Below, piece by piece: positions 19,309 through 28,286 of a stretch of DNA of 64,000 nucleotides; within the stretch, counting starts at the first letter, position 1; each line of letters begins with the position of its first letter. Below the pieces are notes generated by a model. It searched no databases and was not told the DNA's origin. It worked only from the letters and a program-made list of their open reading frames with translations. A program made the translations under genes and the position numbers. The DNA comes from Mesorhizobium huakuii (GTDB taxonomy: Bacteria; Pseudomonadota; Alphaproteobacteria; Rhizobiales; Rhizobiaceae), in assembly GCF_030160235.1 (NCBI RefSeq), contig NZ_BSNY01000054.1:62001-126000 (forward strand), written 5' to 3'.

Positions 19309-19948
19309 ATTCGGCGAAAGTAACCAAAACGGTCCTTACGCCGTTCTTAGGCACGTCGAGGCGGCTGGCAAAGCCGAATCTTTCGCCCGATGCCAGCGAA
19401 TGGCCGGATGTCCCCAACGTATAGCGGGTTGTGCGCCCGTCATTGCCGGTCACGCGGATTTCGAGCGGCGGCATTGTCGCCGGCCCAGTCCCGTCATTGG
19501 CAGCCTCGCCATCGACGAACAGCACCGGATTGGCTCCCGAGGCGTCGACGCGCGAGGTGACGCCCGAGATGGTCAGCGCCGAGGCTTGTGCGCCGGACAG
19601 GAACGGCGCCTGGCGCACCAGCGCATGCCCGCCGGATACCCAGAAGGCGGCCAAGGCGGCACCGATGCCGGCGATCCAGAAGATCGGCCCGCCGCGCGCG
19701 GCCGGCGGCCGTTCCGCCGGCGCTTCCGGCTTGCGCAGCATGTCCATACCCTCGATGGACGGCGTGACAATCGGGCGCGGCGGCGGTGACGCGCTTTCCA
19801 CGGCAGGGATAGGGCGCGGCATCACTTCATAGTCGGCATCGACGATATCAGCCGCCGGGCCGCGCACGATCCGCTCCGCCGCGACAATTGCCGGGGGATC
19901 GGTCATGATTTCGCCGGAAACCGGGCGCGCGGTTCGTTCGTCAGCCAT
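19307..19948 (-). CDS. DUF3426-like membrane protein next to ftsEX
   Basis: This 213-residue protein has a Pro-rich N-terminal cytoplasmic region, one membrane segment (PIFWIAGIGAALAAFWVSGG) and a C-terminal beta-rich domain ending in RTVLVTFAE, as in DUF3426 proteins. Relatives usually start with an MJ0042 zinc ribbon (paired CxxC); this one has no cysteine there. The function is unknown. The second of two adjacent ATGs is preferred because GGGG lies 5 bases away; the frame is open to 19999. It is divergent from ftsE. Confidence 0.7.
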   Translation of the reverse strand: MADERTARPVSGEIMTDPPAIVAAERIVRGPAADIVDADYEVMPRPIPAVESASPPPRPIVTPSIEGMDMLRKPEAPAERPPAARGGPIFWIAGIGAALAAFWVSGGHALVRQAPFLSGAQASALTISGVTSRVDASGANPVLFVDGEAANDGTGPATMPPLEIRVTGNDGRTTRYTLGTSGHSLASGERFGFASRLDVPKNGVRTVLVTFAE

Positions 19949-20140
19949 CATGGCCCCGTTATTGCGCGTGTTCGCTTTTCGTTTCTTTTGCGTAAACAAA
20001 AATGGTTAACGCTTCCCCACCGGAGCCCTCGTGACGCGTCGAAACAAGCCAGGAATTAACCGCCGGTTAACCATGCCGGCCGATGGTCTTTTCGCAGAAC
20101 AGGCAGGTTTGGCACTGCCAGGAATTTCAGGTCGTCGAAA

Positions 20141-20800
20141 TTGATTCGCTTCGAAAATGTCGGCCTCCGCTATGGCATGGGTCCGGAAATCCTCCGCGAC
20201 ATCTCCCTGCACATCCCGGAGCGCTCCTTCCAGTTCCTGAGCGGACCTTCGGGCGCCGGCAAGACGACCTTGCTGCGCCTTCTGTTCATGTCGCTGAAGC
20301 CGACGCGCGGACTGATCACCATTTTCGGCAAGGACCGTTCGCGCATCTCGCGCACCGAACTGCCGCATCTCAGGCGCCGCATCGGCGTGGTGTTCCAGGA
20401 TTTTCGCCTGCTCGACCACATGACCACCTATGAGAATGTCGCGCTGCCACTGCGCGTGCGCGGGCGCGAGGAAGCGAGCTACCGCACCGATGTCACCGAG
20501 CTGCTGAAATGGGTGGGGCTGGGCGAGCGCATGCATGTGCTGCCGCCGGTCCTGTCGGGCGGCGAGAAGCAGCGCGCCGCGATCGCGCGCGCCCTGATCG
20601 AGCAGCCCGAGATCCTGCTCGCCGACGAGCCGACCGGCAATGTCGATCCGCCGCTGGCGCGACGGCTGCTCAGGCTTTTCATCGAGCTCAATCGACTCGG
20701 CACCGCCGTGGTGATCGCCACCCACGACCTCGGCCTGATGGAGCAGGTCGACGCGCGCCGCATGATCCTGGCCGGCGGAAGGCTGGACATCTATGACTGA
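20141..20800 (+). CDS. ftsE: Cell division ATP-binding protein FtsE
   Basis: FtsE is the ATPase partner of FtsX and controls periplasmic peptidoglycan hydrolases at division. The 219-residue protein has Walker A (GPSGAGKTT), the signature LSGGEKQRAAIARAL, Walker B with ILLADEPTGNVD, and the H-loop ATHDLGLM. The start codon is TTG, giving (M)IRFENVGLRYG, the family N-terminus; no ATG or GTG fits. It overlaps ftsX by 8 bases. Confidence 0.94.
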   Translation: MIRFENVGLRYGMGPEILRDISLHIPERSFQFLSGPSGAGKTTLLRLLFMSLKPTRGLITIFGKDRSRISRTELPHLRRRIGVVFQDFRLLDHMTTYENVALPLRVRGREEASYRTDVTELLKWVGLGERMHVLPPVLSGGEKQRAAIARALIEQPEILLADEPTGNVDPPLARRLLRLFIELNRLGTAVVIATHDLGLMEQVDARRMILAGGRLDIYD

Positions 20801-21785
20801 TCTGTCCGCCGAACATCTCCAAGAGCATGAGCAGGAAGCCGAGGCGGCCGAAGCAAGGCCGCGCGCCCAGCGCCGGATGGCGCCGATCGTGCCGGCGCAG
20901 AACATCGCCGGCCGGGCGCTCGTCCTGGTCATCGCCATCATGACCTTCCTGTCCTGCCTGACCTTCGGCGCGGTGACGCTGGTGCGCGACACCGCTTCGG
21001 TCTGGGAGAACCAGATCTCGCGCGAGGCGACGATCCAGATCAAGCCGGCCGACGGCCTCGATATGGAGGCCGCGCTTGCCCAGGCCTCGCAGATCGCCGG
21101 CGAATTCCCCGGTGTGAAGTCGACAAAGATCATCGACCGCGATGCGACCGCGAGGCTGCTGGAGCCATGGCTTGGTTCGGGCCTCAACATCGACGAGCTG
21201 CCGGTGCCGCGCCTGATCATCGTCACCATCGACGAGAACAGCCCGCCCGACTTCGCCGCCATGCGCGCCGCCATCACACCGAAACTGCCGAGTGCGTCGC
21301 TCGACGATCACCGCACCTGGGTCGACCGGCTGGTGGCCATGGCCCGCACCACGGTGACCATCGGCATTGCCGTGCTGGCGCTGATGCTGTCGGCGACAGT
21401 GCTGACAGTGGTGTTCGCGACCCGCGGCGCCATGGCGGGTAATGGCCACATCATCGAGGTGCTGCATTTCGTCGGCGCCGAGGCGGCCTTCATCGCGCGC
21501 GAATTCCGCCGGCATTTCCTGGTCACCGGCATGAAGGGCGCGGCCGCCGGCGGTGCGGCGGCGGTGCTGGTCTTCATCGTCTTTTCCTGGTGGTCGTCGC
21601 GGAACATGGCGACGCCGCAGGCCGACCAGGCAACCGCTTTGTTCGGCAATTTCGCCATCGGCTCGGCAGGCTATCTCGGCGTTGTGCTCATGGTGCTGGT
21701 GATCGGCGCGCTGACGGCGGCAACCTCGCATGCCACCGTCGTCGCCTATCTCAGCGACATCGATGTTCGCCAACCCGACGCGTGA
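20793..21785 (+). CDS. ftsX: Cell division protein FtsX
   Basis: This is the inner-membrane partner of FtsE, 330 residues. A long charged N-terminal tail precedes the first membrane segment (about residues 42-66). A periplasmic domain follows (about 67-180), then three more membrane segments including TVTIGIAVLALMLSATVLTVV. The order 1+3 and the fusion-like overlap with ftsE are typical. The periplasmic loop would contact the hydrolase activator, which is not encoded here. Confidence 0.92.
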   Translation: MTDLSAEHLQEHEQEAEAAEARPRAQRRMAPIVPAQNIAGRALVLVIAIMTFLSCLTFGAVTLVRDTASVWENQISREATIQIKPADGLDMEAALAQASQIAGEFPGVKSTKIIDRDATARLLEPWLGSGLNIDELPVPRLIIVTIDENSPPDFAAMRAAITPKLPSASLDDHRTWVDRLVAMARTTVTIGIAVLALMLSATVLTVVFATRGAMAGNGHIIEVLHFVGAEAAFIAREFRRHFLVTGMKGAAAGGAAAVLVFIVFSWWSSRNMATPQADQATALFGNFAIGSAGYLGVVLMVLVIGALTAATSHATVVAYLSDIDVRQPDA

Positions 21786-21895
21786 AAGGGAACTTGCTCT
21801 GGCGGAGATCGAAGCAGGGCGATCACGGATGGAGAAACGACGTAACGCAAAGTGCGTCTTTTACCTACCAAAGGTCGCATTTCAGGATTAACCAT

Positions 21896-22621
21896 ATGGT
21901 TATGGACGTGCGGGATTCGACCGGGACGGCTGGACAGATGCCAGTGGTGGTTGCTCGTTTGCGCGACCACGGCGGGTTTAGCCGTTTAAGAACCGCACTG
22001 CGCATATCCGCACTCTCCCTCCTCGTTCTCGCAACACTGTTTGCCGGCGGCTTCGGCTGGTTCGCCAACAAGGTCGCGCATCTCACCACGCCCGCTAATC
22101 CGGCCAAGGCTGATGCCATCATCGTGCTGACCGGCGGCCAGTCGCGCCTTGATGCCGCGATGGATCTGCTGGCCTCCGGCAAGGGCGAGCGGCTGTTGAT
22201 CAGCGGCGTGCATCCTTCGGCCAGCCGGCGCCAGCTCCAGGCAGCCACCGGCGGTGACAAGAACCTGTTTTCCTGCTGCGTCGACATCGACCGCGCCGCG
22301 CTCGACACGATCGGCAATGCCGAGGAAAGCGCCAAATGGGTTGAAAGCCATGCCTATGGCACGGTGATCCTGGTCACCAACAATTACCACATGCCGCGCA
22401 GCCTGCTGGAAATGGGCCGCCTGCTGCATGGCGCCAAGCTGGAACCCTATCCGGTGGTCAATTCCAATCTCGACAATGGCGGCTGGCTGACCAAGCCGCG
22501 GGCGTTGCGCGTGCTGTTCACCGAATACACCAAATACCTGCTGGCGCTGGCGCGCGGCATCGTGCCGGTGAAACCGACTCCGGATGGCATTGCGCTGGCA
22601 GAGACAGCCGCCGGCGGCTGA
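21896..22621 (+). CDS. YdcF/DUF218 family membrane protein
   Basis: This 241-residue protein has a membrane segment near residues 34-56 and a DUF218 domain: ADAIIVLTGGQSRLDAAMDLL, ERLLISGVH and VTNNYHMPRSLLEM. Relatives such as SanA and ElyC act in envelope or polysaccharide metabolism, but the reaction is not settled. AGGA lies 9 bases before the ATG at 21896; a second ATG lies two codons later. It follows ftsX by 110 bases and precedes plsC with other genes between, so a shared envelope role is only suggestive. Confidence 0.85.
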   Translation: MVMDVRDSTGTAGQMPVVVARLRDHGGFSRLRTALRISALSLLVLATLFAGGFGWFANKVAHLTTPANPAKADAIIVLTGGQSRLDAAMDLLASGKGERLLISGVHPSASRRQLQAATGGDKNLFSCCVDIDRAALDTIGNAEESAKWVESHAYGTVILVTNNYHMPRSLLEMGRLLHGAKLEPYPVVNSNLDNGGWLTKPRALRVLFTEYTKYLLALARGIVPVKPTPDGIALAETAAGG

Positions 22622-22639
22622 GCCCCCGGCGCTCGATCA

Positions 22640-23272
22640 TCATTCCTTGTCGGGCCCCGTCGACGCGGCTTTCAGCTTCATGATCTCCTGCTCGAGCTGT
22701 TGAATGCGCCTGTCCCGCTCGCCGAGCGCTGCCGCCACGTCAGCCGCCTCGAAGCGCTGCGGGATGTGCTGCGGGCAATTCGCATCCCAGGCCGAGACGG
22801 TGAACAGGATGACCTGTTCGGGCCGCGCCTTGTAATCCTGCGGCATCAGCCTCGCCATCAGCTCGGCATCGTTCTCGACGACGCGCGCCGTGCCCCAGAT
22901 CTTGATGCGCTGGCGCAGCATGTAATCGATCAGGAAAAGGAAGGCGCGTGGATTGTCCGCCAGATTGCCCTGCGTGATAAACTGCCTGTTGCCGGAAAAA
23001 TCCGCGAAGCCGATCGTCTTTTCATCCAGCACCCTGAGAAAGCCGGCCGGGCCGCCGCGATGCTGGATGTAGGGCTGGCCATCGCCATTGGCCGTCGACA
23101 GGAAAACGCTGGTCTGCATCTCGATGAAGGCGGCAAGATCCGGTGTGATGACAGCCTGCCAGCCGCCACGCTCCTCGACGCGGGCGTAGGACTGGCGCGA
23201 TCCCTTGCGCGCCTGGATCGCCTTGACGGTCGGCGTGAAGGCGACGTCGCTGGTGAAAGCATGCGCGTTCAT
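22640..23272 (-). CDS. Pyridoxamine 5'-phosphate oxidase family protein
   Basis: This 210-residue protein has the FMN-binding split-barrel fold: residues about 50-170 carry STANGDGQPYIQHRGGP and ADFSGNRQFITQGNL. The C-terminus is a short charged helix (RIQQLEQEIMKLK). It belongs to a PPOX-related group that is probably not the vitamin B6 oxidase; the substrate is unknown. A perfect AGGAGG stands 5 bases before the ATG. Two copies of a 59-base repeat lie directly upstream. Confidence 0.85.
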   Translation of the reverse strand: MNAHAFTSDVAFTPTVKAIQARKGSRQSYARVEERGGWQAVITPDLAAFIEMQTSVFLSTANGDGQPYIQHRGGPAGFLRVLDEKTIGFADFSGNRQFITQGNLADNPRAFLFLIDYMLRQRIKIWGTARVVENDAELMARLMPQDYKARPEQVILFTVSAWDANCPQHIPQRFEAADVAAALGERDRRIQQLEQEIMKLKAASTGPDKE

Positions 23273-23298
23273 CGAAACCTCCTTGGCCGGACCAGCTT

Positions 23299-23413
23299 GC
23301 AGCTGACGCAATTCTGGACCGAAAACCGCTTCACACTTTTCCTGGAATTGCTCTCTCGCAGCTGACGCAATTCCGGACGGAAAACCGCTCCACACTTTTC
23401 CTGGAATTGCTCT
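23299..23413. repeat. Tandem duplicated 59-bp intergenic element
   Basis: Copy 1 starts at 23299 and copy 2 at 23358, each opening GCAGCTGACGCAATTC and closing CTGGAATTGCTCT with only a few differences. Each copy carries inverted ends (GCAATTCC and GGAATTGC), so each can form a hairpin. Copy 2 ends in the stop codon of the DUF1348 gene. This sequence type recurs between genes in Rhizobiales. Confidence 0.85.
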
Positions 23414-23882
23414 ACAGCCCGAGCGCCGACAATGTTGGATGGTCATCCGGGCGGCGCCCCAGCGGCCAATGGTACTTGCGGTCAGCCTGGCTGATCGGCA
23501 GGTCGTTGATGCTGGCGATGCGCAGGCGCATCAGCCCGTGCTCGTCGAACTCCCAGTTCTCGTTGCCGTAGCTGCGGAACCATGAGCCGCTGTCGTCGTG
23601 CCATTCATAGGCGAAGCGCACGGCGATGCGGTTGCCGTGGAAGGCCCAGACCTCCTTGATCAGCCGGTAGTCGAGCTCACGGCTCCATTTGCGCGTCAGG
23701 AAAGCCTGGATGGCATCGCGGCCCTGCAGGAATTCGGCGCGGTTGCGCCAGCGGCTGTCGGTCGTATAGGCGAGCGCGACCCGCGCCGGATCGCGCGAAT
23801 TCCACGCATCCTCGGCCATGCGGGCCTTTTGCGCCGCGGTCTCGGCGGTGAAGGGCGGAAGGGGTGGGCGACTTTCAGACAT
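23412..23882 (-). CDS. DUF1348 (NTF2-like fold) protein
   Basis: This 156-residue protein is of the DUF1348 family, a cone-shaped NTF2-like fold with no established reaction. It opens with [20 protein letters not shown] and has the family features [13 protein letters not shown] and [20 protein letters not shown]. The stop codon lies in the last bases of the 59-bp repeat. It is divergent from a LysR gene, whose product probably controls it (two dyad sites lie between). Confidence 0.87.
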   Translation of the reverse strand: MSESRPPLPPFTAETAAQKARMAEDAWNSRDPARVALAYTTDSRWRNRAEFLQGRDAIQAFLTRKWSRELDYRLIKEVWAFHGNRIAVRFAYEWHDDSGSWFRSYGNENWEFDEHGLMRLRIASINDLPISQADRKYHWPLGRRPDDHPTLSALGL

Positions 23883-23953
23883 AACAACTCCATTGCGTGG
23901 CTAATGCTGCGGGCAAAGCCATGTCCGAAATATAACCCCTTCCATTCCTGAAA

Positions 23954-23995
23954 TGCAGATGGCATATCTGCAATCATTCCTTCCATTTTCTGGAA
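23954..23995. promoter_or_regulatory. Two dyad sites between DUF1348 and LysR genes
   Basis: TGCAGAT-5-ATCTGCA (23954-23972) is a perfect 7-bp dyad of the LysR-box kind, and TTCCA-5-TGGAA (23981-23995) a perfect 5-bp dyad ending 6 bases before the LysR start. The pair fits a recognition site and an autoregulatory site. Confidence 0.55.
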
Positions 23996-24001
23996 GAAGT
24001 T

Positions 24002-24904
24002 ATGGATCGTCTCGAGGCGATGTCGCTCTTTGTCGCGGCGGTGGAGGCCGGCAGCCTTTCCGCCGCGGCCCGCCGTTTCGGCATTCCGCTGGCGACCGTC
24101 AGCCGCAAGGTTTCCGATCTCGAACGCCATCTCAACACCCGGCTCCTGAACCGTTCGACGCGACGGCTGACGCCGACCGATGCCGGCGAGGCCTACCTCG
24201 CGGCCTGCCGCCGTATCCTCGATGACGTTGGCGAGGCCGAACGCGCCGCGGCCGGCGAATACAGCGCCCCGACCGGTGAACTGGCCATCACCGCGCCGGT
24301 CGTTTTCGGCCGTCTCCATGTGTTGCCGGTGGTCACCGGCTTTCTCTCGGCCTATCCCGACGTGGATATCCGCCTGACCCTGGCGGACCGCATAACCCAA
24401 CTGGTCGAGGACCATTTCGACCTCGCGCTGCGCATCGGCCAGTTGCCGGATTCGAGCCTGGTCGCCATTGGCGTCGGCGCGATCCGCCGCGTCGTCTGCG
24501 CCAGCCCGGCCTATCTGGCCGAACACGGCACGCCCACGATCCCGGAAGATCTGGGCGCCCACAATTGCATTACCTTCGAGGGACTTTCCTCCGCCGCCCC
24601 GTGGAGCTTCGCCAGAGGCAAGATGGATGTCACTGTCCAGGTCCGCTCGCGCCTTCAGGTCAACACCGCCGAGGCGGCGATCGATGCCGCGATTGCCGGC
24701 GTCGGGCTGACGAAAGTGCTTTCCTATCAGGTCGATGCCGCCGTGCGGTCCGGCATGCTGCGCATCGTGCTGCAGGAGTTCGAGCCGGAACCGTGGCCGG
24801 TGAGCCTGGTGCATGCGGGCCACGGCCTGCTCCCGGTCAAACTGCGCGCCTTCCTCGACTTTGCCGCACCGCGTCTGAAGGAGCGGCTGGCGCGATTGGG
24901 GTAG
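24002..24904 (+). CDS. LysR-family transcriptional regulator
   Basis: This 300-residue LysR regulator has the N-terminal helix-turn-helix (MSLFVAAVEAGSLSAAARRF and the following recognition helix with TVSRKVSDLE), then LNTRLLNRSTRRLTPTDAG and a LysR substrate-binding domain. The pattern is of the group that often controls a divergent quinone or oxidoreductase gene. GGAAG precedes the ATG. The divergent DUF1348 gene is the likely target. Confidence 0.92.
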   Translation: MDRLEAMSLFVAAVEAGSLSAAARRFGIPLATVSRKVSDLERHLNTRLLNRSTRRLTPTDAGEAYLAACRRILDDVGEAERAAAGEYSAPTGELAITAPVVFGRLHVLPVVTGFLSAYPDVDIRLTLADRITQLVEDHFDLALRIGQLPDSSLVAIGVGAIRRVVCASPAYLAEHGTPTIPEDLGAHNCITFEGLSSAAPWSFARGKMDVTVQVRSRLQVNTAEAAIDAAIAGVGLTKVLSYQVDAAVRSGMLRIVLQEFEPEPWPVSLVHAGHGLLPVKLRAFLDFAAPRLKERLARLG

Positions 24905-25018
24905 CGTGCCTGCACTGGCGGGCGCCGTGCTTCAGCATAGGCCGGGACACTTCTGCGCCATTTCCTTTTTCCCCGCGCTTGGTGTAACCAACGCACACTT
25001 CCTCACCGGACCTCCCCC

Positions 25019-25807
25019 ATGCTCTATGTCAGATCGCTGGCGTTCAATTTCGTCTTCTACGTCAATCTGATCGTCCAGATGATCCTCTGGACCCCCTATT
25101 ATTTCCTGTCGCCCCGCCACCGCGCCTGGTTTGTGCCGAAATTCTGGTCGCGCAGCTGCATGTGGCTCTACGACAAGATCGCCGGAACGAAGAACGACAT
25201 CACCGGGCAGGAAAACCTGCCCGAAGGCTCCTTCATCCTGGCGCCCAAGCACCAGTCGTTCTGGGATGCGATCGCCTTCTTCCCCTTCCTCCAGGACCCC
25301 CTCTACATCCTCAAGCGCGAGCTGACCTGGATCCCCTTCTTCGGCTGGTACATCATGAAGATGCGCATGATCCCGGTCGATCGCGGAAGCCGCTCCAAGG
25401 CCCTGAAGGCAGTGGTCGCGGCGACCAAGGAAGAGATGGCGCGCAACCCGCGCCAGCTGATCATCTATCCGGAGGGCACGCGCCGGGCGCCGGGCGACGA
25501 GCCGGCCTACAAATACGGCATCGTCGAAATCTACGCGCAGCTTGGTGTTCCCGTGGTGCCGGTTGCCCATGTCGCCGGCCTCTATTGGCCGCGCCGCAAA
25601 TTCCTGCGCTATCCCGGCACCATCAAGGCGCGTTTCCTGCCGCCGATCCCACCCGGCCTCGGCAAGGACGAGTTCATGGCGCGGCTGATCGGCGAGACGG
25701 AAGCCGCTTGCGACCAGATGCTCATCGAGGCCTCACGTGCACCCAACCCACCGGCCTTCCCGCCGACGGCGCTGAAGCGGCTGCGGGAGCTGGGCGTGGA
25801 GGCCTGA
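25019..25807 (+). CDS. plsC: 1-acyl-sn-glycerol-3-phosphate acyltransferase
   Basis: PlsC-type enzymes put the second acyl chain on lysophosphatidic acid to make phosphatidic acid. This 262-residue protein has an N-terminal membrane segment (about 8-30), the HX4D catalytic motif in KHQSFWDA (about residue 77) and the EGTR substrate motif in IIYPEGTRRAPG. Other acyltransferases, such as those for ornithine lipids, share these motifs, so the acceptor is inferred. It stands alone on this strand. Confidence 0.87.
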   Translation: MLYVRSLAFNFVFYVNLIVQMILWTPYYFLSPRHRAWFVPKFWSRSCMWLYDKIAGTKNDITGQENLPEGSFILAPKHQSFWDAIAFFPFLQDPLYILKRELTWIPFFGWYIMKMRMIPVDRGSRSKALKAVVAATKEEMARNPRQLIIYPEGTRRAPGDEPAYKYGIVEIYAQLGVPVVPVAHVAGLYWPRRKFLRYPGTIKARFLPPIPPGLGKDEFMARLIGETEAACDQMLIEASRAPNPPAFPPTALKRLRELGVEA

Positions 25808-25825
25808 ACGCCTCCGACCAGGCAG

Positions 25826-26452
25826 TCAGCCGAACACAGCCAGTAAGGTGGTCAGCACCAGCGTCGCGGCAAAGACCAGGTTGATGATCCGCGAAGCCAC
25901 AGGCCTGCGCAGGAAGCGCGCGAACGCCGCACCGGCAAGCAGCCACACCGCATGGATGACAACGATCATCCCTGCCAGAACCGTCAGCTTCAGCCATAGG
26001 CCGAGTTCGGCACCGCCCTGGTTCGACGCAGCGCCGGCGAATACGGCGGCGATCGCCACATAGGCTTTCGGGTTGGCGACCCCCAGCAGAAACCCGGCCA
26101 GCCAGGTCGGGCGCGCAGCTTCGGCCGTGCGTGCCGCCAGCGGCGGCGCCGTGGCGATCCTGAAGGCGAGATAGAGGATGTAGGCCGCCGACGCGACAAT
26201 CAGCACCGGCGCCAGCTTGGGCATCGAGCCAAGCACCGCCATGATCCCGGTCGCCACGACCAGCAGCACGGCGATCGTGCCGAAGACGATCCCCAAAGTA
26301 TAGCGGAGCGAATGGCGCAGGCCGAAGGCGGCGCCAACAGCGGTGACGCTTATCGTTGCCGGCCCTGGACTTCCCATGACCACCGTGGCGGCCAGCACCA
26401 GGGCGAGCAGAGGCCGCCAAAGCTGCGGCTGCGAAAGAAGCGGCTCCGTCAT
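25826..26452 (-). CDS. LysE-family translocator
   Basis: This inner-membrane exporter of 208 residues has about six hydrophobic segments and the RhtB/LysE hallmarks: MGSPGPATISVTAVGAAFG near residue 27, YILYLAFRI, and FLLGVANPKAYVAIAAVFAG. Family members export amino acids such as lysine, threonine or homoserine lactone; this substrate is unknown. It is convergent with plsC. Confidence 0.88.
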   Translation of the reverse strand: MTEPLLSQPQLWRPLLALVLAATVVMGSPGPATISVTAVGAAFGLRHSLRYTLGIVFGTIAVLLVVATGIMAVLGSMPKLAPVLIVASAAYILYLAFRIATAPPLAARTAEAARPTWLAGFLLGVANPKAYVAIAAVFAGAASNQGGAELGLWLKLTVLAGMIVVIHAVWLLAGAAFARFLRRPVASRIINLVFAATLVLTTLLAVFG

Positions 26453-26540
26453 CGCACCCTCTGTCTTGCCAATAGCGAAGGACGCTACGGCAAGGCAGGA
26501 GGCTGGTCTTGGACGTTCGTGCGTAGAGCGCGCCGAAGCC

Positions 26541-27488
26541 TCAGTCGCTCGCTTTGTCGAGTTCGGCCATGTCGTCGGCGGTCAATTTCAACGACGCCGC
26601 CTTGATCAGGCTGTCCATCTGGCTGGCCTTGGTGGCACTGGCGATCGGTGCGGTGACCCCTGGCCGCGCTATCGCCCAGGCAAGAGCGACTTCGGCCTGT
26701 TTCGCCGAATGCTTGGCGGATATGGCATCGAGAGCGGCCAGAATGCGCATGCCGCGCGCGTTCAGGTAGCTGTCGATGTCCTCGCCGCGTTCGCTTTGGC
26801 CAAGATCGGCCTCGCTGCGGTATTTGCCGCTTAGGAAACCCTTGGCCAGGCTGAAATAGGTGATGACGCCGATATCCTCGGCCACGCACAGGTCGCGCAA
26901 CGGCCCATCGAAGGAGGAGCGGTCGTAGAGATTGTATTCCGGTTGCAGCACTTCGTAACGCGGCAGGCTGCGCAGGCTCGCCACATCGAGCGCGGCGCGC
27001 AGCTGGCCGGCGTCGAGGTTCGAGCAGCCGACATGGCGGACCTTGCCCTTGGCAAGCAGCTTCTCATAGGCGCCAAGCGTTTCCTCATAAGGCGTGGTCG
27101 GGTCCGGCCAGTGCGACAGGTAGAGATCGATGACATCGGTCCGCAGCCGCTTCAGCGAGGCCTCGACGGCCTTTTCGATATAGGCGGCGGACAGGTCCTT
27201 GTGACCCTGCCCCATATCCGAGCCGACCTTTGTGATCACCACGACCTTGTCCCGGTTGCCGCGGTCCTTCATCCACTTGCCGATGATGGTTTCCGATTCG
27301 CCGCCCTTATTGCCTGGCACCCAACGCGAATAGGCGTCGGCCGTATCGATGGCGTTGAGTCCGCCCGCGACGAAGCGGTCAAGCAGGTCGAAAGAGGTCT
27401 TCTCGTCGGCGGTCCAGCCGAAGACGTTGCCGCCCAGGACCAGCGGCGCGATGGAAAGGTCGGTGCGACCGAGACGGCGTTTCTGCAA
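26541..27488 (-). CDS. Aldo/keto reductase
   Basis: This 315-residue NADPH-dependent oxidoreductase has the AKR barrel and catalytic tetrad: Asp and Tyr in DTADAYS, Lys in VVITKVG and His in LYLSHWPDP. The start is TTG, giving (M)QKRRLGRTDLSIAPLVLGGN, the family N-terminus, with GGAG 7 bases upstream; the frame is open to 27611 without similarity. The physiological substrate is unknown. Confidence 0.88.
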   Translation of the reverse strand: MQKRRLGRTDLSIAPLVLGGNVFGWTADEKTSFDLLDRFVAGGLNAIDTADAYSRWVPGNKGGESETIIGKWMKDRGNRDKVVVITKVGSDMGQGHKDLSAAYIEKAVEASLKRLRTDVIDLYLSHWPDPTTPYEETLGAYEKLLAKGKVRHVGCSNLDAGQLRAALDVASLRSLPRYEVLQPEYNLYDRSSFDGPLRDLCVAEDIGVITYFSLAKGFLSGKYRSEADLGQSERGEDIDSYLNARGMRILAALDAISAKHSAKQAEVALAWAIARPGVTAPIASATKASQMDSLIKAASLKLTADDMAELDKASD

Positions 27489-27611
27489 GACGGATCTCCG
27501 TGATGATTGTATGGGGCGGATGCCGCCCGCTGGCTGGGGTTCGACGCCTAAGCTAGGTCTTGCCGCGCCGAGGTCAAAGGCCTGACCGCCCATTTCAGCA
27601 GAGCCAGCCAT

Positions 27612-28133
27612 TCACGATGGCGCTATCCCCCGTGCCACATCCTCCAGCCAATGGTCGCGGATACCCAGCGCCTCCAGATGCTTCAGCGTGCTGAGCACAT
27701 AATCCTCGTTGTTGCCGGATTGGCCGACGGCGCCGCGCACCACCGCTGCCGCATGCGCGGCATCCAGCGCACCGGCATATTGCTCATGCTTGCGGTCGAC
27801 GATGTAGGCCACGGCCTCGACCGTGCCGCCACCCTCGAGGCGAACCCTGAGCGTGCGTTCGAGATAGACCGATGTGACAAGCTCGCGCTCGCGCAGATAG
27901 GCGATGACCTCGTCGCGCAATTCGCCGGGCACGCGGAAAGCCAGGCCGACGCAGGAGCCGCCATGGTCGAGGCCAAGCACCAGCCCGGGCCGCTGGCGCG
28001 TGCCGCGGTGCACGAAGGAATAGACGCAGAGCGAGCGGCGGTAGCCGTGCAGATGGGCGCGCCGCGTCTCGACATGTGCGAAACCCGGCCGCCAGATCAG
28101 CGAACCGTAGCCAAACACCCAAAAATCGCCCAT
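27612..28133 (-). CDS. Gamma-glutamylcyclotransferase (ChaC family)
   Basis: ChaC-type enzymes cleave gamma-glutamyl groups, typically glutathione, releasing 5-oxoproline. This 173-residue protein begins MGDFWVFGYGSLIWRPGF, which holds the substrate loop YGSLIW, and has the catalytic-Glu region in RKHEQYAGAL. The ATG at 28133 starts exactly at the family N-terminus; the frame is open a further 11 codons. It is divergent from the DUF2125 gene. Confidence 0.9.
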   Translation of the reverse strand: MGDFWVFGYGSLIWRPGFAHVETRRAHLHGYRRSLCVYSFVHRGTRQRPGLVLGLDHGGSCVGLAFRVPGELRDEVIAYLRERELVTSVYLERTLRVRLEGGGTVEAVAYIVDRKHEQYAGALDAAHAAAVVRGAVGQSGNNEDYVLSTLKHLEALGIRDHWLEDVARGIAPS

Positions 28134-28286
28134 ATCGCCGTGCCTGATTGCAAAAAGAATGGCCACACCGCACCGGAAACCGGTGTTTTTTCCGTCCGTC
28201 CCCGGCTACCTATTCGTCAATGTCTACCAGGTGTTGTCGGAATCGAAGTCCGTCCACCAACACCGTGGGTTAATGAGAGCCAAAGC

